Origin: Thermococcus nautili
Lineage (GTDB): Archaea > Methanobacteriota_B > Thermococci > Thermococcales > Thermococcaceae
Direction: 5' to 3'
Assembly (NCBI RefSeq): GCF_000585495.1
Contig: NZ_CP007264.1
Coordinates: forward strand, 434,001 to 498,000
DNA length: 64,000 nucleotides
This document shows positions 16,014-25,868 of the stretch, piece after piece. The translations under genes and the position numbers were made by a program. The stretch's first letter is position 1. Every line of letters begins with the position of its first letter. The notes beneath the pieces were generated by a model. The model was not told where the DNA came from and made no database searches. It saw only the letters and a list, made by a program, of their open reading frames with translations.

Positions 16014-17444
16014 ATGGCGATTAGGATATACAACACCCTCACGAGGCAGAAGGAGGAGTTCAAGCCCCTTCGCGAAGGCGAGGTTAGAATGTACGTCTGC
16101 GGTCCGACGGTTTACGATTACCCGCACCTCGGCCACGCGAGGACTTACATTGCCTTCGACGTCATAAGGCGCTACTTCGAGCACAGGGGTTACACCGTTC
16201 TCATGGTGATGAACTTCACCGACATAGACGACAAAATCATCAAGCGTGCCAACGAGACCGGCGAGGACCCGAAGGAACTGGCGGAGCGCTTTTTGAGGAT
16301 TTTCCTTGAGGACATGAAGGCCCTGAAGGTCAAGCCGGCCGACGTCTACCCGCGCGTCACCGAGCACATGGAGGACATAATTAACTTCGTGAAGAAGCTC
16401 CAGGAGAAGGGCTACGCCTACGAAGGTAGCGACGGCGTTTACTTTGAGGTCAGAAAGTTCAAGGACTACGGAAAGCTGAGCAAGATAAAGCTCGAGGACC
16501 TCGTTAAAGGCGCGCGCGTCGAGCCCGGTGAAGGCAAGAGGAACCCCGAGGACTTCGCGCTCTGGAAGAAGGCGAAACCCGGCGAACCGAAGTGGGAAAG
16601 TCCCTGGGGCGAGGGAAGGCCCGGCTGGCACATAGAGTGCTCCACGATGAGCAGTAAGTACCTCGGTGAGAGCTTCGACATCCACGGCGGAGGAAACGAC
16701 CTCATCTTCCCGCACCACGAGAACGAGATAGCCCAGAGCGAGGCCTGCTTCGGCCACGAGTGGGTTCACTACTGGATGCACACGGGTTTTCTGATGGTGA
16801 ACGGCGAGAAGATGAGCAAGAGCCTCGGCAACTTCGTAACCGTTAGAGAGCTCCTCAAGCGCTACGACCCGGAGGTTATAAGGCTCTTCGTCCTCCAGAG
16901 GCACTACCGCTCGCCCCTCGACTACAGCGAAGAGGGCATAGAGCACGCCAAGAACAACCTCGAGAGGCTCTACAACACCCTTGAGAACATCCGCGTGGCG
17001 ATGGAGAGGGCGGAGATTTCCTTCCGCTGGGACGAGCCCGAGTTCAGGGCCTACGAAGCCATAAGGGATGCGAGGAGAAAGTTCTACGAGGCCATGGACG
17101 ACGACTTCAACACGGCCGAGGCCTTGAAGGCGGTCTTCGAGGTCAGCAACGCTATCAATAGATACCTCACCGAGGTGGAAAAGCCGAAGGAGAGCATCCT
17201 CAGGAAGGCCTGGGAGTTCTTCAAGGACGTCGGCGAGGTCTTCGGCCTGTTTGAGGACTACTTCAAGGAGCAGAAGGCCGGAAACGAGGAGGAACTCATA
17301 AACCTGCTCGTTGAGGTAAGGAGCCAGCTCAGGAAGGAGAGGAAGTTCGATTTGGCCGACAAAATCAGGGACGAGCTGAGAAAGCTTGGAATCCAGCTGG
17401 AGGACACACCGCAGGGAACGGTCTGGAAGAGAATTAAGGTTTGA
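16014..17444 (+). CDS. cysS: Cysteinyl-tRNA synthetase
   Basis: Class I synthetase charging tRNA-Cys. The start MAIRIYNTLTRQKEEF is followed by the HIGH-type motif PHLGHAR, zinc ligands around CGPTVYDYP and HIECS, and the KMSKS motif EKMSKSLGNF. 476 residues, normal. An open frame extends upstream to 15735, but that part overlaps the divergent FKBP gene. The ATG at 16014 is preceded by GGTGGTGGG and by an AT-rich TATA-like GGTTTTTAAGC (about 15949-15959), so the shorter start is correct. Confidence 0.96.
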   Translation: MAIRIYNTLTRQKEEFKPLREGEVRMYVCGPTVYDYPHLGHARTYIAFDVIRRYFEHRGYTVLMVMNFTDIDDKIIKRANETGEDPKELAERFLRIFLEDMKALKVKPADVYPRVTEHMEDIINFVKKLQEKGYAYEGSDGVYFEVRKFKDYGKLSKIKLEDLVKGARVEPGEGKRNPEDFALWKKAKPGEPKWESPWGEGRPGWHIECSTMSSKYLGESFDIHGGGNDLIFPHHENEIAQSEACFGHEWVHYWMHTGFLMVNGEKMSKSLGNFVTVRELLKRYDPEVIRLFVLQRHYRSPLDYSEEGIEHAKNNLERLYNTLENIRVAMERAEISFRWDEPEFRAYEAIRDARRKFYEAMDDDFNTAEALKAVFEVSNAINRYLTEVEKPKESILRKAWEFFKDVGEVFGLFEDYFKEQKAGNEEELINLLVEVRSQLRKERKFDLADKIRDELRKLGIQLEDTPQGTVWKRIKV

Positions 17445-17467
17445 GGGTTCCTTCTCCTTGAATGTCC

Positions 17468-17476
17468 TATTTTTTG
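17468..17476 (+). terminator. Probable cysS terminator (T-run)
   Basis: The stretch CTATTTTTTG lies 25 bases after the cysS stop and before the CRISPR array. Archaeal RNA polymerase stops at such T-runs without a hairpin. It would keep cysS transcription out of the array, which is read from the other strand. Confidence 0.45.
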
Positions 17477-17505
17477 TTCTGAGAACCCTTTGGTCTTATT
17501 GTAGC
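17476..17505 (-). repeat. Decayed terminal CRISPR repeat
   Basis: GTCTTATTG (17493-17501), followed by TAGC, matches the outer end of the repeat (GTCTTATTG-CAAC); the rest has diverged. It starts 66 bases before the first intact repeat, exactly one repeat-plus-spacer unit, leaving a 36-base 'spacer' (17506-17541). In crRNA orientation the 5' part of this repeat is kept and the 3' part is degraded. That is usual for the leader-distal end of an array. Confidence 0.65.
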
Positions 17506-17541
17506 GTTTAACTTGATACCGCAAGCGAGGAATTCAAACTT

Positions 17542-20500
17542 CTTTCAATTCTCTTCGAGTCTTATTGCAACGTGAGCGCCATGGGTACAGGAGCCAGCCT
17601 GGTAATAGCTTTCAATTCTCTTCGAGTCTTATTGCAACCTTCTATTTACCGGCACCACCAAGACCAAGACAGAAACTTTCAATTCTCTTCGAGTCTTATT
17701 GCAACGCTCCTCTCTTAGCCAAGTGCTCTATCCTGCTCCTCCACTTTCAATTCTCTTCGAGTCTTATTGCAACTATAGGACGACGGTAACACTATCAGAG
17801 GTCCACGTGCTTTCAATTCTCTTCGAGTCTTATTGCAACTTCCCTGGCGGACGTGGCCATCGAGCTTGAGCTTCTCTTTCAATTCTCTTCGAGTCTTATT
17901 GCAACATACACGCCAACAAGTGTTGATACAACTTCAAACACTCTTTCAATTCTCTTCGAGTCTTATTGCAACGCTGGCGACAGGCTCTGAGGACGTTGAG
18001 AAGGTTTCTTTCAATTCTCTTCGAGTCTTATTGCAACAAGAAAAGTGGGGTCGTGAAGGGTAAGGAGTGGCTTACTTTCAATTCTCTTCGAGTCTTATTG
18101 CAACCCAGCTGTGGAGCTTCGCCCTCCAACCGCCTTTCTTGCTTTCAATTCTCTTCGAGTCTTATTGCAACGCGGACAACGCGCCTTCCAAGGCGCGCCT
18201 TGAGATACCTTTCAATTCTCTTCGAGTCTTATTGCAACAAAGGCGAGGTCTGGCTGGCTGAGCGTTTAGGCCCTGCTTTCAATTCTCTTCGAGTCTTATT
18301 GCAACCTATTTTCTTTGATTCTCCACCCTTGAGGTAGATGCCTTTCAATTCTCTTCGAGTCTTATTGCAACTTGTTCGCCGGGCATCCGCCTGACACTGA
18401 CGGGACGACTTTCAATTCTCTTCGAGTCTTATTGCAACACTCAGTTCTGTTTTTATAGTATCCCTTCTCGACGACTCTTTCAATTCTCTTCGAGTCTTAT
18501 TGCAACGTTATTTCAAGGACTTCGCCATGAACTTGCCCTACATTCCTTTCAATTCTCTTCGAGTCTTATTGCAACAGGCACATGTTTCGGTATTTTGTGA
18601 AGGCTCAACAACCTTTCAATTCTCTTCGAGTCTTATTGCAACACGCCACCACCATAACCGTAACTCTCTCAGATAACGACTTTCAATTCTCTTCGAGTCT
18701 TATTGCAACATAGCTCCCTCACCCGAGTAGGACCATCAGCACCTGCTTTCAATTCTCTTCGAGTCTTATTGCAACCTCTTTCAAGAAGTCAAGGACTGGG
18801 GAGCGGATCCCCCTTTCAATTCTCTTCGAGTCTTATTGCAACACCTCGGGAGGCTTCATAGACCTTAAGAAGTATTTCGCTTTCAATTCTCTTCGAGTCT
18901 TATTGCAACCCTCGACCGCGAGGCGCGAGAGATTGTTGATAAGGTGCTTTCAATTCTCTTCGAGTCTTATTGCAACGGATGGCCACCGCTCCCATGCCCA
19001 GAGCATCCTCCGCTTTCAATTCTCTTCGAGTCTTATTGCAACTCTGCATTGTGAGCGCTGATAGTGCTCCAGGTTTTTGCTTTCAATTCTCTTCGAGTCT
19101 TATTGCAACCTGTATGAGGGTGCTCATACACTCACTTTCGAGAAAAGCTTTCAATTCTCTTCGAGTCTTATTGCAACCCAGAGACTTAGAGCGGATCCTG
19201 ATAATGTAGCTCCCTTTCAATTCTCTTCGAGTCTTATTGCAACTGGGTTTTGCTGGGTTCTCCTACGTGGACAGAAAAACCTTTCAATTCTCTTCGAGTC
19301 TTATTGCAACGTGGAGTGGCTGGTGGATATATAGGTGGAGCGATCCTCTTTCAATTCTCTTCGAGTCTTATTGCAACCATCACAATACGCTCGTTCGGCA
19401 AAACTGAGACCTTCTTTCAATTCTCTTCGAGTCTTATTGCAACCAGAGAAGGCCGTTCCAATTGGGTGAACATCATCAGCTTTCAATTCTCTTCGAGTCT
19501 TATTGCAACGCACAGCTGAAAGAGAAGCTGAGGAGTCAGCAGGACATCTTTCAATTCTCTTCGAGTCTTATTGCAACCTACTGAAGTCATTGCGTCGCTG
19601 AAATGGAAAATGCAGCTTTCAATTCTCTTCGAGTCTTATTGCAACTTTACGAGCCGAAGCAGAGGGTCATCATCTGGTTCAACTTTCAATTCTCTTCGAG
19701 TCTTATTGCAACTGCAATAAGCCCGTACTCTAATAACACCCGCTCTGCCACTTTCAATTCTCTTCGAGTCTTATTGCAACCGCGGTAATCAGCTTCCTGT
19801 TCAGTTTTGCTTTAGGGAGCTTTCAATTCTCTTCGAGTCTTATTGCAACATTTTCTCATTCAGCCCCTCCACAATCGTTTGAATATCTTTCAATTCTCTT
19901 CGAGTCTTATTGCAACCACTTTCAGCGCAGGGTATGCTTCGGCCTGGAGCCTCTTTCAATTCTCTTCGAGTCTTATTGCAACTTTTTCTCCCACTCGTAG
20001 CCGAAGCGTTCAAGCTCGTCTTTCAATTCTCTTCGAGTCTTATTGCAACCTCATTGATGAGGTTCAGAACCTCCTCCAGCACCCCGACTTTCAATTCTCT
20101 TCGAGTCTTATTGCAACACGCATGGCGTTGGAGATAGAAGGGGAAGCGAAACGCCTTTCAATTCTCTTCGAGTCTTATTGCAACAATCAACCGTGTAATA
20201 CCTCAATCCCACGAAATGGACTTTCAATTCTCTTCGAGTCTTATTGCAACCAGGCCAAGGGACGAAAGCCTTGGGGTGAGTTCGTTCTTTCAATTCTCTT
20301 CGAGTCTTATTGCAACCCAGTTCTCGCTCTATGACGTTGACTCAGTCATCTTCCTTTCAATTCTCTTCGAGTCTTATTGCAACTCGAAGTCATCAACTTC
20401 ATACAGGGCAGAGCAGAACGCTTTCAATTCTCTTCGAGTCTTATTGCAACTGGTCTCGTTAAAGAGAGTCGCCACGTTGCCGCTACTTTCAATTCTCTTC

Positions 20501-21179
20501 GAGTCTTATTGCAACTCTCCACATTGAGGCAAAGAAGTTAGATAATACGCCTTTCAATTCTCTTCGAGTCTTATTGCAACACGAACCTTCCTACTCCTGG
20601 CCTCCTGATAATAGAAGCTTTCAATTCTCTTCGAGTCTTATTGCAACAAAGGTTAAGGCCCTGGTCGAAAAGGGCCTCTTAATCCTTTCAATTCTCTTCG
20701 AGTCTTATTGCAACGGTAGCAATATTGCATTTTTCACTGCAAATGAGCACTTTCAATTCTCTTCGAGTCTTATTGCAACGCGGTTAAGGTGGGGTTGAGA
20801 TGGGCGACATAACGCTTTCAATTCTCTTCGAGTCTTATTGCAACGAGGTTAAGGTAGGCTCGATGAGTCAGGAGAACATGACTTTCAATTCTCTTCGAGT
20901 CTTATTGCAACACGGGTCAGGGACGAGATGAAGGCTTTTTGCGTTGCTCTTTCAATTCTCTTCGAGTCTTATTGCAACTATTAGAATTTCCTTATCCTGT
21001 GCTGTGGCGTTGAACCTTTCAATTCTCTTCGAGTCTTATTGCAACGAGCGTTAAGGAGCTGGAGATAAACAGGGAACTAAACCTTTCAATTCTCTTCGAG
21101 TCTTATTGCAACAGGGGGTGGTTTGTTTGGTTAAGGTGCGTAACATCTTCTTTCAATTCTCTTCGAGTCTTATTGCAAC
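17542..21179 (-). CRISPR. CRISPR array, 55 repeats of 30 bp and 54 spacers
   Basis: On the plus strand the repeat reads CTTTCAATTCTCTTC then GAGTCTTATTGCAAC. All 55 copies I located look identical, starting at 17542, 17609, 17676 and so on to 21150-21179. Spacers are 35-39 bases, mostly 36-37. The reverse complement begins GTTGCAATAAGAC and ends ATTGAAAG, closely like the Pyrococcus furiosus repeat whose ATTGAAAG becomes the crRNA 5' tag. Transcription is therefore on the minus strand, from about 21200 leftward. The leader side (right) has a promoter and the left end has a decayed repeat, which agrees. No cas genes lie in the window, so the array must be served by Cas proteins encoded elsewhere. 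Confidence 0.98.
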
Positions 21180-21640
21180 AGGGCGCAAAACTCGTCCTTC
21201 CGCCCAACGAAGAGAAGAGAACACCAGAACATTTAAGCCTTTCTGGAAACCTGCGTTTACCCGGGGTCGGTCGTGCTGACCGTCACGTTGTCTCTCGCGG
21301 GGATTGGGTATCGTTCTCATGCCTGGCCCGGGGCACCGGTGGGATTTCTAGACTCACGAGAGCGTTTTAATGTCGGTTTTGAGGCAGTTTTGGTTTTGTC
21401 TGGCGGAATAATCGAACCTCATCAGGGTTCCAGTGGAAAGCTCCCCGCTCGTATCCAATCTGTTCGCTTCGAAAAAAACTTCGTAACATTCCACCTGGAA
21501 TCTGGAACACTATGTCGCATTTAAGGATTTGTAAAATCCGATTTCCAACCGCCTCTTCCGCCCGCTTGTTTTGAATTTTCCTCTCTACCGGGGCCCTTCT
21601 GGTCTCGGCCCTTTCTCACCGTGATACTCCCCTGAGAAAA
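21180..21640 (-). promoter_or_regulatory. CRISPR leader with minus-strand promoter
   Basis: About 460 bases with no credible gene. Reading the minus strand, AAAGGCTTAAATG (about 21228-21240) is TATA-like and lies roughly 50 bases before the first repeat. Transcription would thus start about 25-30 bases before it, as in Pyrococcus leaders. Further out are two inverted repeats: ATTCCA-CC-TGGAAT (21488-21501) and GGATTT-GTA-AAATCC (21525-21539). They may be protein-binding sites for spacer acquisition or transcription. The open frames over this region are chance frames. Confidence 0.6.
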
Positions 21641-21758
21641 GTGCCGGCTGATTTTATATCAAACCATGCATATTTAGTGGACAACTTAATAACCCACCGT
21701 AATGTTTAAAACCCGCAGGTCTTATAAGCGCCAGAAACAACGGCCAACGGTGGTTGAA

Positions 21759-23978
21759 ATGGTGCGCTACATGGTAACCTCGGCACTCCCTTACGCGAAC
21801 GGGCCGATTCACGCGGGCCACCTGGCGGGAGCGTATCTCCCGGCAGATATATTCGTTCGCTATCTCAGACTGAAGGGCGAGGAAGTGCTCTTCATCTGCG
21901 GAACCGACGAGCACGGGACGCCGATAACCTTCCGCGCGCTCAAGGAAGGCAGAAGCCCGAGGGAAATCGTCGACGAGTTCCACGAGCACATAAAAACGAC
22001 CTTCGAGAGGGCTAAAATCAGCTTCGACTACTTCGGGAGAACAGAGCTACCGGTGCACTACAGGATAAGTCAGGAGTTCTTCCTCAAGGCCCTTGAAAAC
22101 GGCCACCTCGTCAAGAAGGTCACCAAGCAGGCCTACTGCGAGCACGACAAGATGTTTCTGCCGGACCGCTACGTCATCGGAACCTGCCCCTACTGTGGCG
22201 CCGAAAACCAGCGCGGAGACCAGTGTGAGGTCTGCGGGAGGCCCTTAACTCCGGAAATCCTAATCAACCCGCGCTGTAACATCTGCGGAAACCCGATAAC
22301 ATTCAAGGATTCAGCTCATTACTACATCAAAATGCAGGACTTCGAGGAGAGGCTCAAGAAGTGGGTCGAAAGCCAGCACTGGAAGCCCAACGTCAAGAAC
22401 ACCGTCCTCGGCTGGATTAACGAGGGCCTGGAGGAGAGAGCCATAACGCGCGACCTCGACTGGGGAATCCCGGTTCCGCTCGACGACGAGGACGTCAAGG
22501 GCAAGGTCCTCTACGTCTGGTTTGAGGCACCGATAGGCTACATCTCCATCACCATCGAGGCCCTCAAGCGCGCCGGAAAGGAGAAGGAGTGGAAGAAGTT
22601 CTGGCTCAACCTCGACGGCGAGACGAAGGTTATACACTTCATCGGCAAGGACAACATACCCTTCCACGCGATATTCTGGCCGGCGTTCCTGATGGCCTAC
22701 GGCAAGTATAAGGACGAAGAAGTCGAAGCCGAGTGGAACCTCCCATATGACATTCCCGCCAACGAGTACCTCAATCTGGAAGGCAAGAAGTTCTCCACCA
22801 GCAGGAACTGGGCCATCTGGGTTCACGAGTTCTTAGATGCATTCCCGGCCGACTACCTGAGGTATTACCTCACCGCGATAATGCCCGAAACTCGCGACAG
22901 CGACTTCAGCTTCGCCGACTTCAAGGTGAAGATAAACGAGGAGCTGGTGAACAACCTCGGCAACTTCGTTCACCGCGCGCTTACCTTCGTGAACCGCTAC
23001 TTCGATGGAATTGTCCCTGAGAGGGGCGAGCTAAACGAGCTGGACAAGGAAGCCTTTGAGGAAATCCAGAAGGCCTTCGAGGAGGTCGGCGAGCTTATAA
23101 GCCAGTACCGCTTCAAGGACGCGCTCAGAAGGGTAATGGAGCTGGCCATCTTCGGCAACCGCTACTTCGACCACCAGAGGCCCTGGAAGACGGCAAAGAC
23201 CGACCGCGAGAGGACAGCCACCACTGTAAACGTCTCGCTCCAGATAGTCAAGGCCCTTGGAATCCTCCTTGAGCCGTTCTTACCGGATGCCAGCGAGAAG
23301 ATATGGCACCTGCTCAACCTCGAGGAGCTCAAGCGCTGGGAGTTCACCGAGATTCCAGCTGGCCATCGCGTCAGGAAAGCAACGCCGATGTTCAGGAAGG
23401 TCACCGACGAGGACATCATCTACTTCATCCTCAACTACATCGCCAGAGGAAACCCGGAGAGCGCGAGGGTGCTCCTCGACAAGTACTACAAGCGCGACGA
23501 TGTTGTGAAGGTCGCCCTGGAGCGCTTCAAGAACAAAGAGGAGGCGAGGGCAATACTTAAGAGCGTCTACGGCGAGGAACTCGAGGTCAAGTCCGAAAAG
23601 CCTGGAAAGGCCTCGAAGAAGGAGAAGGTGAAGAAAAAGGAGGGTGGAAAGATGGACTACGTCAGCTTTGACGACTTCGCGAAGCTCGACCTCCGCGTTG
23701 GAAAGATAATCGAGGTCAAGGACCACCCGAACGCCGACAGGCTCTACGTGGTCAAGGTTGATTTGGGCGACGAGGTCAGACAGCTGGTGGCTGGCCTTAA
23801 GAAGTACTACAAGCCGGAAGAGCTCCTCAACAAGACCGTCGTCATCATAGCGAACCTCGAGCCCAAGAAGCTCCGCGGTGTCGAGAGCCAGGGAATGCTT
23901 CTGGCCGCTGATGACGGAGAGAACGTCGCCCTGCTCATGCCCGACAAGGAGGTAAAGCTCGGCGCGAGGATTAGGTGA
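21759..23978 (+). CDS. metG: Methionyl-tRNA synthetase with C-terminal tRNA-binding domain
   Basis: Charges initiator and elongator tRNA-Met. Start MVRYMVTSALPYANGPIHAGHL, with the HIGH motif HAGH. Two zinc knuckles are visible (CPYCGAENQRGDQCEVCGRP and CNICGNPI). The KMSKS motif is the variant KFSTSRN. The C-terminal EMAP-II-like domain begins near MDYVSFDDFAKLDLRVGKI and follows a Lys/Glu-rich linker. 739 residues. The ATG at 21759 has GGTGGT four bases upstream. An open frame from 21702 is unlikely, because TATA-like TTTAAA and CTTATAAGC (21705-21729) lie inside it. Confidence 0.96.
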   Translation: MVRYMVTSALPYANGPIHAGHLAGAYLPADIFVRYLRLKGEEVLFICGTDEHGTPITFRALKEGRSPREIVDEFHEHIKTTFERAKISFDYFGRTELPVHYRISQEFFLKALENGHLVKKVTKQAYCEHDKMFLPDRYVIGTCPYCGAENQRGDQCEVCGRPLTPEILINPRCNICGNPITFKDSAHYYIKMQDFEERLKKWVESQHWKPNVKNTVLGWINEGLEERAITRDLDWGIPVPLDDEDVKGKVLYVWFEAPIGYISITIEALKRAGKEKEWKKFWLNLDGETKVIHFIGKDNIPFHAIFWPAFLMAYGKYKDEEVEAEWNLPYDIPANEYLNLEGKKFSTSRNWAIWVHEFLDAFPADYLRYYLTAIMPETRDSDFSFADFKVKINEELVNNLGNFVHRALTFVNRYFDGIVPERGELNELDKEAFEEIQKAFEEVGELISQYRFKDALRRVMELAIFGNRYFDHQRPWKTAKTDRERTATTVNVSLQIVKALGILLEPFLPDASEKIWHLLNLEELKRWEFTEIPAGHRVRKATPMFRKVTDEDIIYFILNYIARGNPESARVLLDKYYKRDDVVKVALERFKNKEEARAILKSVYGEELEVKSEKPGKASKKEKVKKKEGGKMDYVSFDDFAKLDLRVGKIIEVKDHPNADRLYVVKVDLGDEVRQLVAGLKKYYKPEELLNKTVVIIANLEPKKLRGVESQGMLLAADDGENVALLMPDKEVKLGARIR

Positions 23979-24094
23979 GGCCCTTTTCGAAACCCTTTTC
24001 TCTTCCTCCGTTCCTGTACGTGGGGCGTGGTGTTCCCTAAGGGAAGAAAAGCCAAAGAGGTTTCTCTCCAGACTCGGTCGAGAGACTAAGGGAG

Positions 24095-25447
24095 CTATAG
24101 GGCGAACAGGTCATCGAGTTCAAAGACTAAGAAACCATCCTCCCTGAGCTTTTCCGCGTTTTCCACTCTTTTACCAACGAGACCCAGCTTAATCTCTTCC
24201 GCCTTGAGCTTAACGAGGCCGCTCTTCCGCTCCAGCTCGGCCAGTATCCTCTCGGCGTCGCGTTTCCTCAAATCGCTCCACTTGACCTCGAAGAAGTATG
24301 CCCTGCCCCTTTTCAGCCCCACGAAGTCTATCTCTTCGCTCTTACTCCACCACCTCCCGCCCCTCTCGAAGGCAAACTTCCTCCAGAGAAAATCGGCAAC
24401 GGCCCTCTCAAAGACCCGCCCCATGTGGTGGTCGAAGTTTGCTTTGACCTCCTCAAGAACCTCGCCGTAGAGCTCCCGCTCAATCCTCTCCCTGTTCGGA
24501 TAGACGAAGCGGAACCAGAAGCGGAAGTAGTTATCGGCGAACTCGTAGCGGGTGTTTCTCCTCTTCTCTGGCTCAAAGGCTGGGTGAACCTTGGCTATCA
24601 CCCTTATCCTCGCGAGGTTGTCGAGGTAGCGCGAGACGGTTCCCCTGTCGAAGCCGGTGAAGTTCACTATCTCCCCGAAGCTCGTCTTCCCGAAGGCTAT
24701 CGCCTTTAGTATCGCGAAGTAGCGCGCCGGCTCCCGGAATTCCTGCCTGAGAAGGAACTCCGCCTCGGTGTAGAGGGGGCTCTCCTTCCGAAGGAAGAGC
24801 CTTTCAACGTTCTCCCAGAATGATAACTTTCCATCAAACTGCCTCAGATATGCCGGAATCCCGTCGGCCACTCCATAGACCCTCAGCCAGTCCTCCGGAG
24901 AGTAGCCCGGAAGGAACTCCCTAACGTGCCAATACATCAGCGGCTTCACGTCGAGCTGCATAGTTCTTCTCCCGTAGAGCGGGCTCTTATGACCAAGGAG
25001 TCTCTCCATCATGCCTATCGATGAACCCACGAGCACGAGCTTGACCTTTGAGTTCTGAATGTGTAAATCCCAGGCCTTCTGCAGGAGCGAGGGAAATGCT
25101 GGGTTCGAGGAGACAAGATAGGGAAGCTCGTCAATCGTTACGACGACTTTTTCTCCCCTCCTGGCTATGTACTCAAAGAGCTCGACCCAGCCGAGGTCGG
25201 AGCGGGCGAGGGGGAAGTCATCGAAGAACTCCCCGACCTTTCGTCTGAACTCCGCGAGGTTCTCCCGCTCGCTCCTCTCGTCGGCGAGGAAGTAAATCAG
25301 GGGAACGTTTTGGAATGCCTTAAGAACGAGTGCTGTTTTCCCAACTCTTCTCCTCCCATAAACTACTATCAACTCCGCTTTCTCACTCTCAAAGGCTCCC
25401 TTCAACGCCTCAATCTCGTGCTCCCTGTTCACAAATTGTTGTATCAT
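24095..25447 (-). CDS. Archaeal AAA ATPase with DUF234 (COG1672)
   Basis: Member of the archaeal ATPase family of STAND-like P-loop proteins; cellular role unknown. Walker A GRRRVGKTAL (residues 31-40), Walker B VVVTIDELPYL (about 112-121), a winged-helix segment (FGEIVNFTGFDRGTVSRYLDNL) and the C-terminal DUF234, which looks nuclease-like (EEIDFVGLKRGRAYFFEVKW, with D and ExK spacing). About 450 residues. The ATG at 25447 sits inside the palindrome TGATTAG-A-CTAATCA (25447-25461), and a TATA-like TTAAATAG lies just upstream, so the transcript is probably leaderless. A GTG at 25462 is an alternative. A paralogue lies at 36124-37506 and a remnant at 25586-25868. Confidence 0.88.
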   Translation of the reverse strand: MIQQFVNREHEIEALKGAFESEKAELIVVYGRRRVGKTALVLKAFQNVPLIYFLADERSERENLAEFRRKVGEFFDDFPLARSDLGWVELFEYIARRGEKVVVTIDELPYLVSSNPAFPSLLQKAWDLHIQNSKVKLVLVGSSIGMMERLLGHKSPLYGRRTMQLDVKPLMYWHVREFLPGYSPEDWLRVYGVADGIPAYLRQFDGKLSFWENVERLFLRKESPLYTEAEFLLRQEFREPARYFAILKAIAFGKTSFGEIVNFTGFDRGTVSRYLDNLARIRVIAKVHPAFEPEKRRNTRYEFADNYFRFWFRFVYPNRERIERELYGEVLEEVKANFDHHMGRVFERAVADFLWRKFAFERGGRWWSKSEEIDFVGLKRGRAYFFEVKWSDLRKRDAERILAELERKSGLVKLKAEEIKLGLVGKRVENAEKLREDGFLVFELDDLFAL

Positions 25448-25461
25448 GATTAGACTAATCA
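25447..25461. promoter_or_regulatory. Palindrome over the ATPase start
   Basis: TGATTAG-A-CTAATCA is a perfect inverted repeat with 7-base arms. It overlaps the ATG and lies about 25 bases downstream of a TATA-like TTAAATAG. A protein bound here would block transcription start. The encoded ATPase contains a winged helix, so autoregulation is possible (inference). Confidence 0.45.
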
Positions 25462-25585
25462 CGTTGCAACTATTTAAGAGTTTCGATGGGTTGTCCCGTT
25501 TGCGGGGTCAGGTTTGTCAGAAAGTCGGCTCAAGCGCCGTTGAGAGTGAATGTCAATTAAGGAGAAGTTCTCACTATCTCGTCCA

Positions 25586-25705
25586 CTATGTACTAGAACT
25601 CTCTGAGAACCTTTTATCCGACTGAATAAGGCAGGGAAACTCGTCTATCATAACAACGACCTTTCCCTTCTCGGCAAGATACCTGAAAACATCGGAAAAG
25701 CTTGA
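25586..25705 (-). pseudogene. Remnant of a DUF234-type ATPase, Walker B region
   Basis: Reading the minus strand from about 25705 gives SSFSDVFRYLAEKGKVV then VMIDEFPCLIQSDKRF before a stop at 25586-25588. This matches the Walker B region of the neighbouring ATPase (FEYIARRGEKVVVTIDELPYLV). There is no P-loop upstream and no continuation. It abuts a C-terminal fragment of the same family on the opposite strand (25689-25868). Confidence 0.72.
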
Positions 25706-25868
25706 GAAAGAAGCCTCGCTGAGGAAAGCCGGGCTTGTGGGTCTTGACAGCTGGGGGAAGAGTTACGGCCTCATCGCCAAGAGTGTTAATGGAAAAGAAG
25801 GGCTGAGAAACGAGGGTTGCCTCGTCTGGGACTTGAGAGACTTCAATATCCCAACTAAGGGCCTCTAA
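25689..25868 (+). pseudogene. Remnant of a DUF234-type ATPase, C-terminus
   Basis: The plus-strand frame from about 25689 reads KLEKEASLRKAGLVGLDSWG then KSYGLIAKSVNGKEGLRNEG and ends at 25868. This resembles the C-terminus of the intact family member at 36124-37506 (LMGLDGWEFHFGIIARKVESKGKL and onward). It has no start or upstream domains. It lies head to head with the Walker B remnant on the minus strand, so an inversion or deletion has broken an ancestral gene. Confidence 0.7.

Noticed and set aside
18776-19213. Shared GAGCGGATCC in two spacers (18776-18812 and 19178-19213)
   Set aside because: Ten bases shared by two of 54 spacers, at different positions; chance is sufficient.
17565-21370. 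Many open frames with repeated FNSLRVLLQ, FQFSSSLIAT or LSILFESYCN segments
   Set aside because: They are the three plus-strand readings of the CRISPR repeat, with spacers in between; not proteins.
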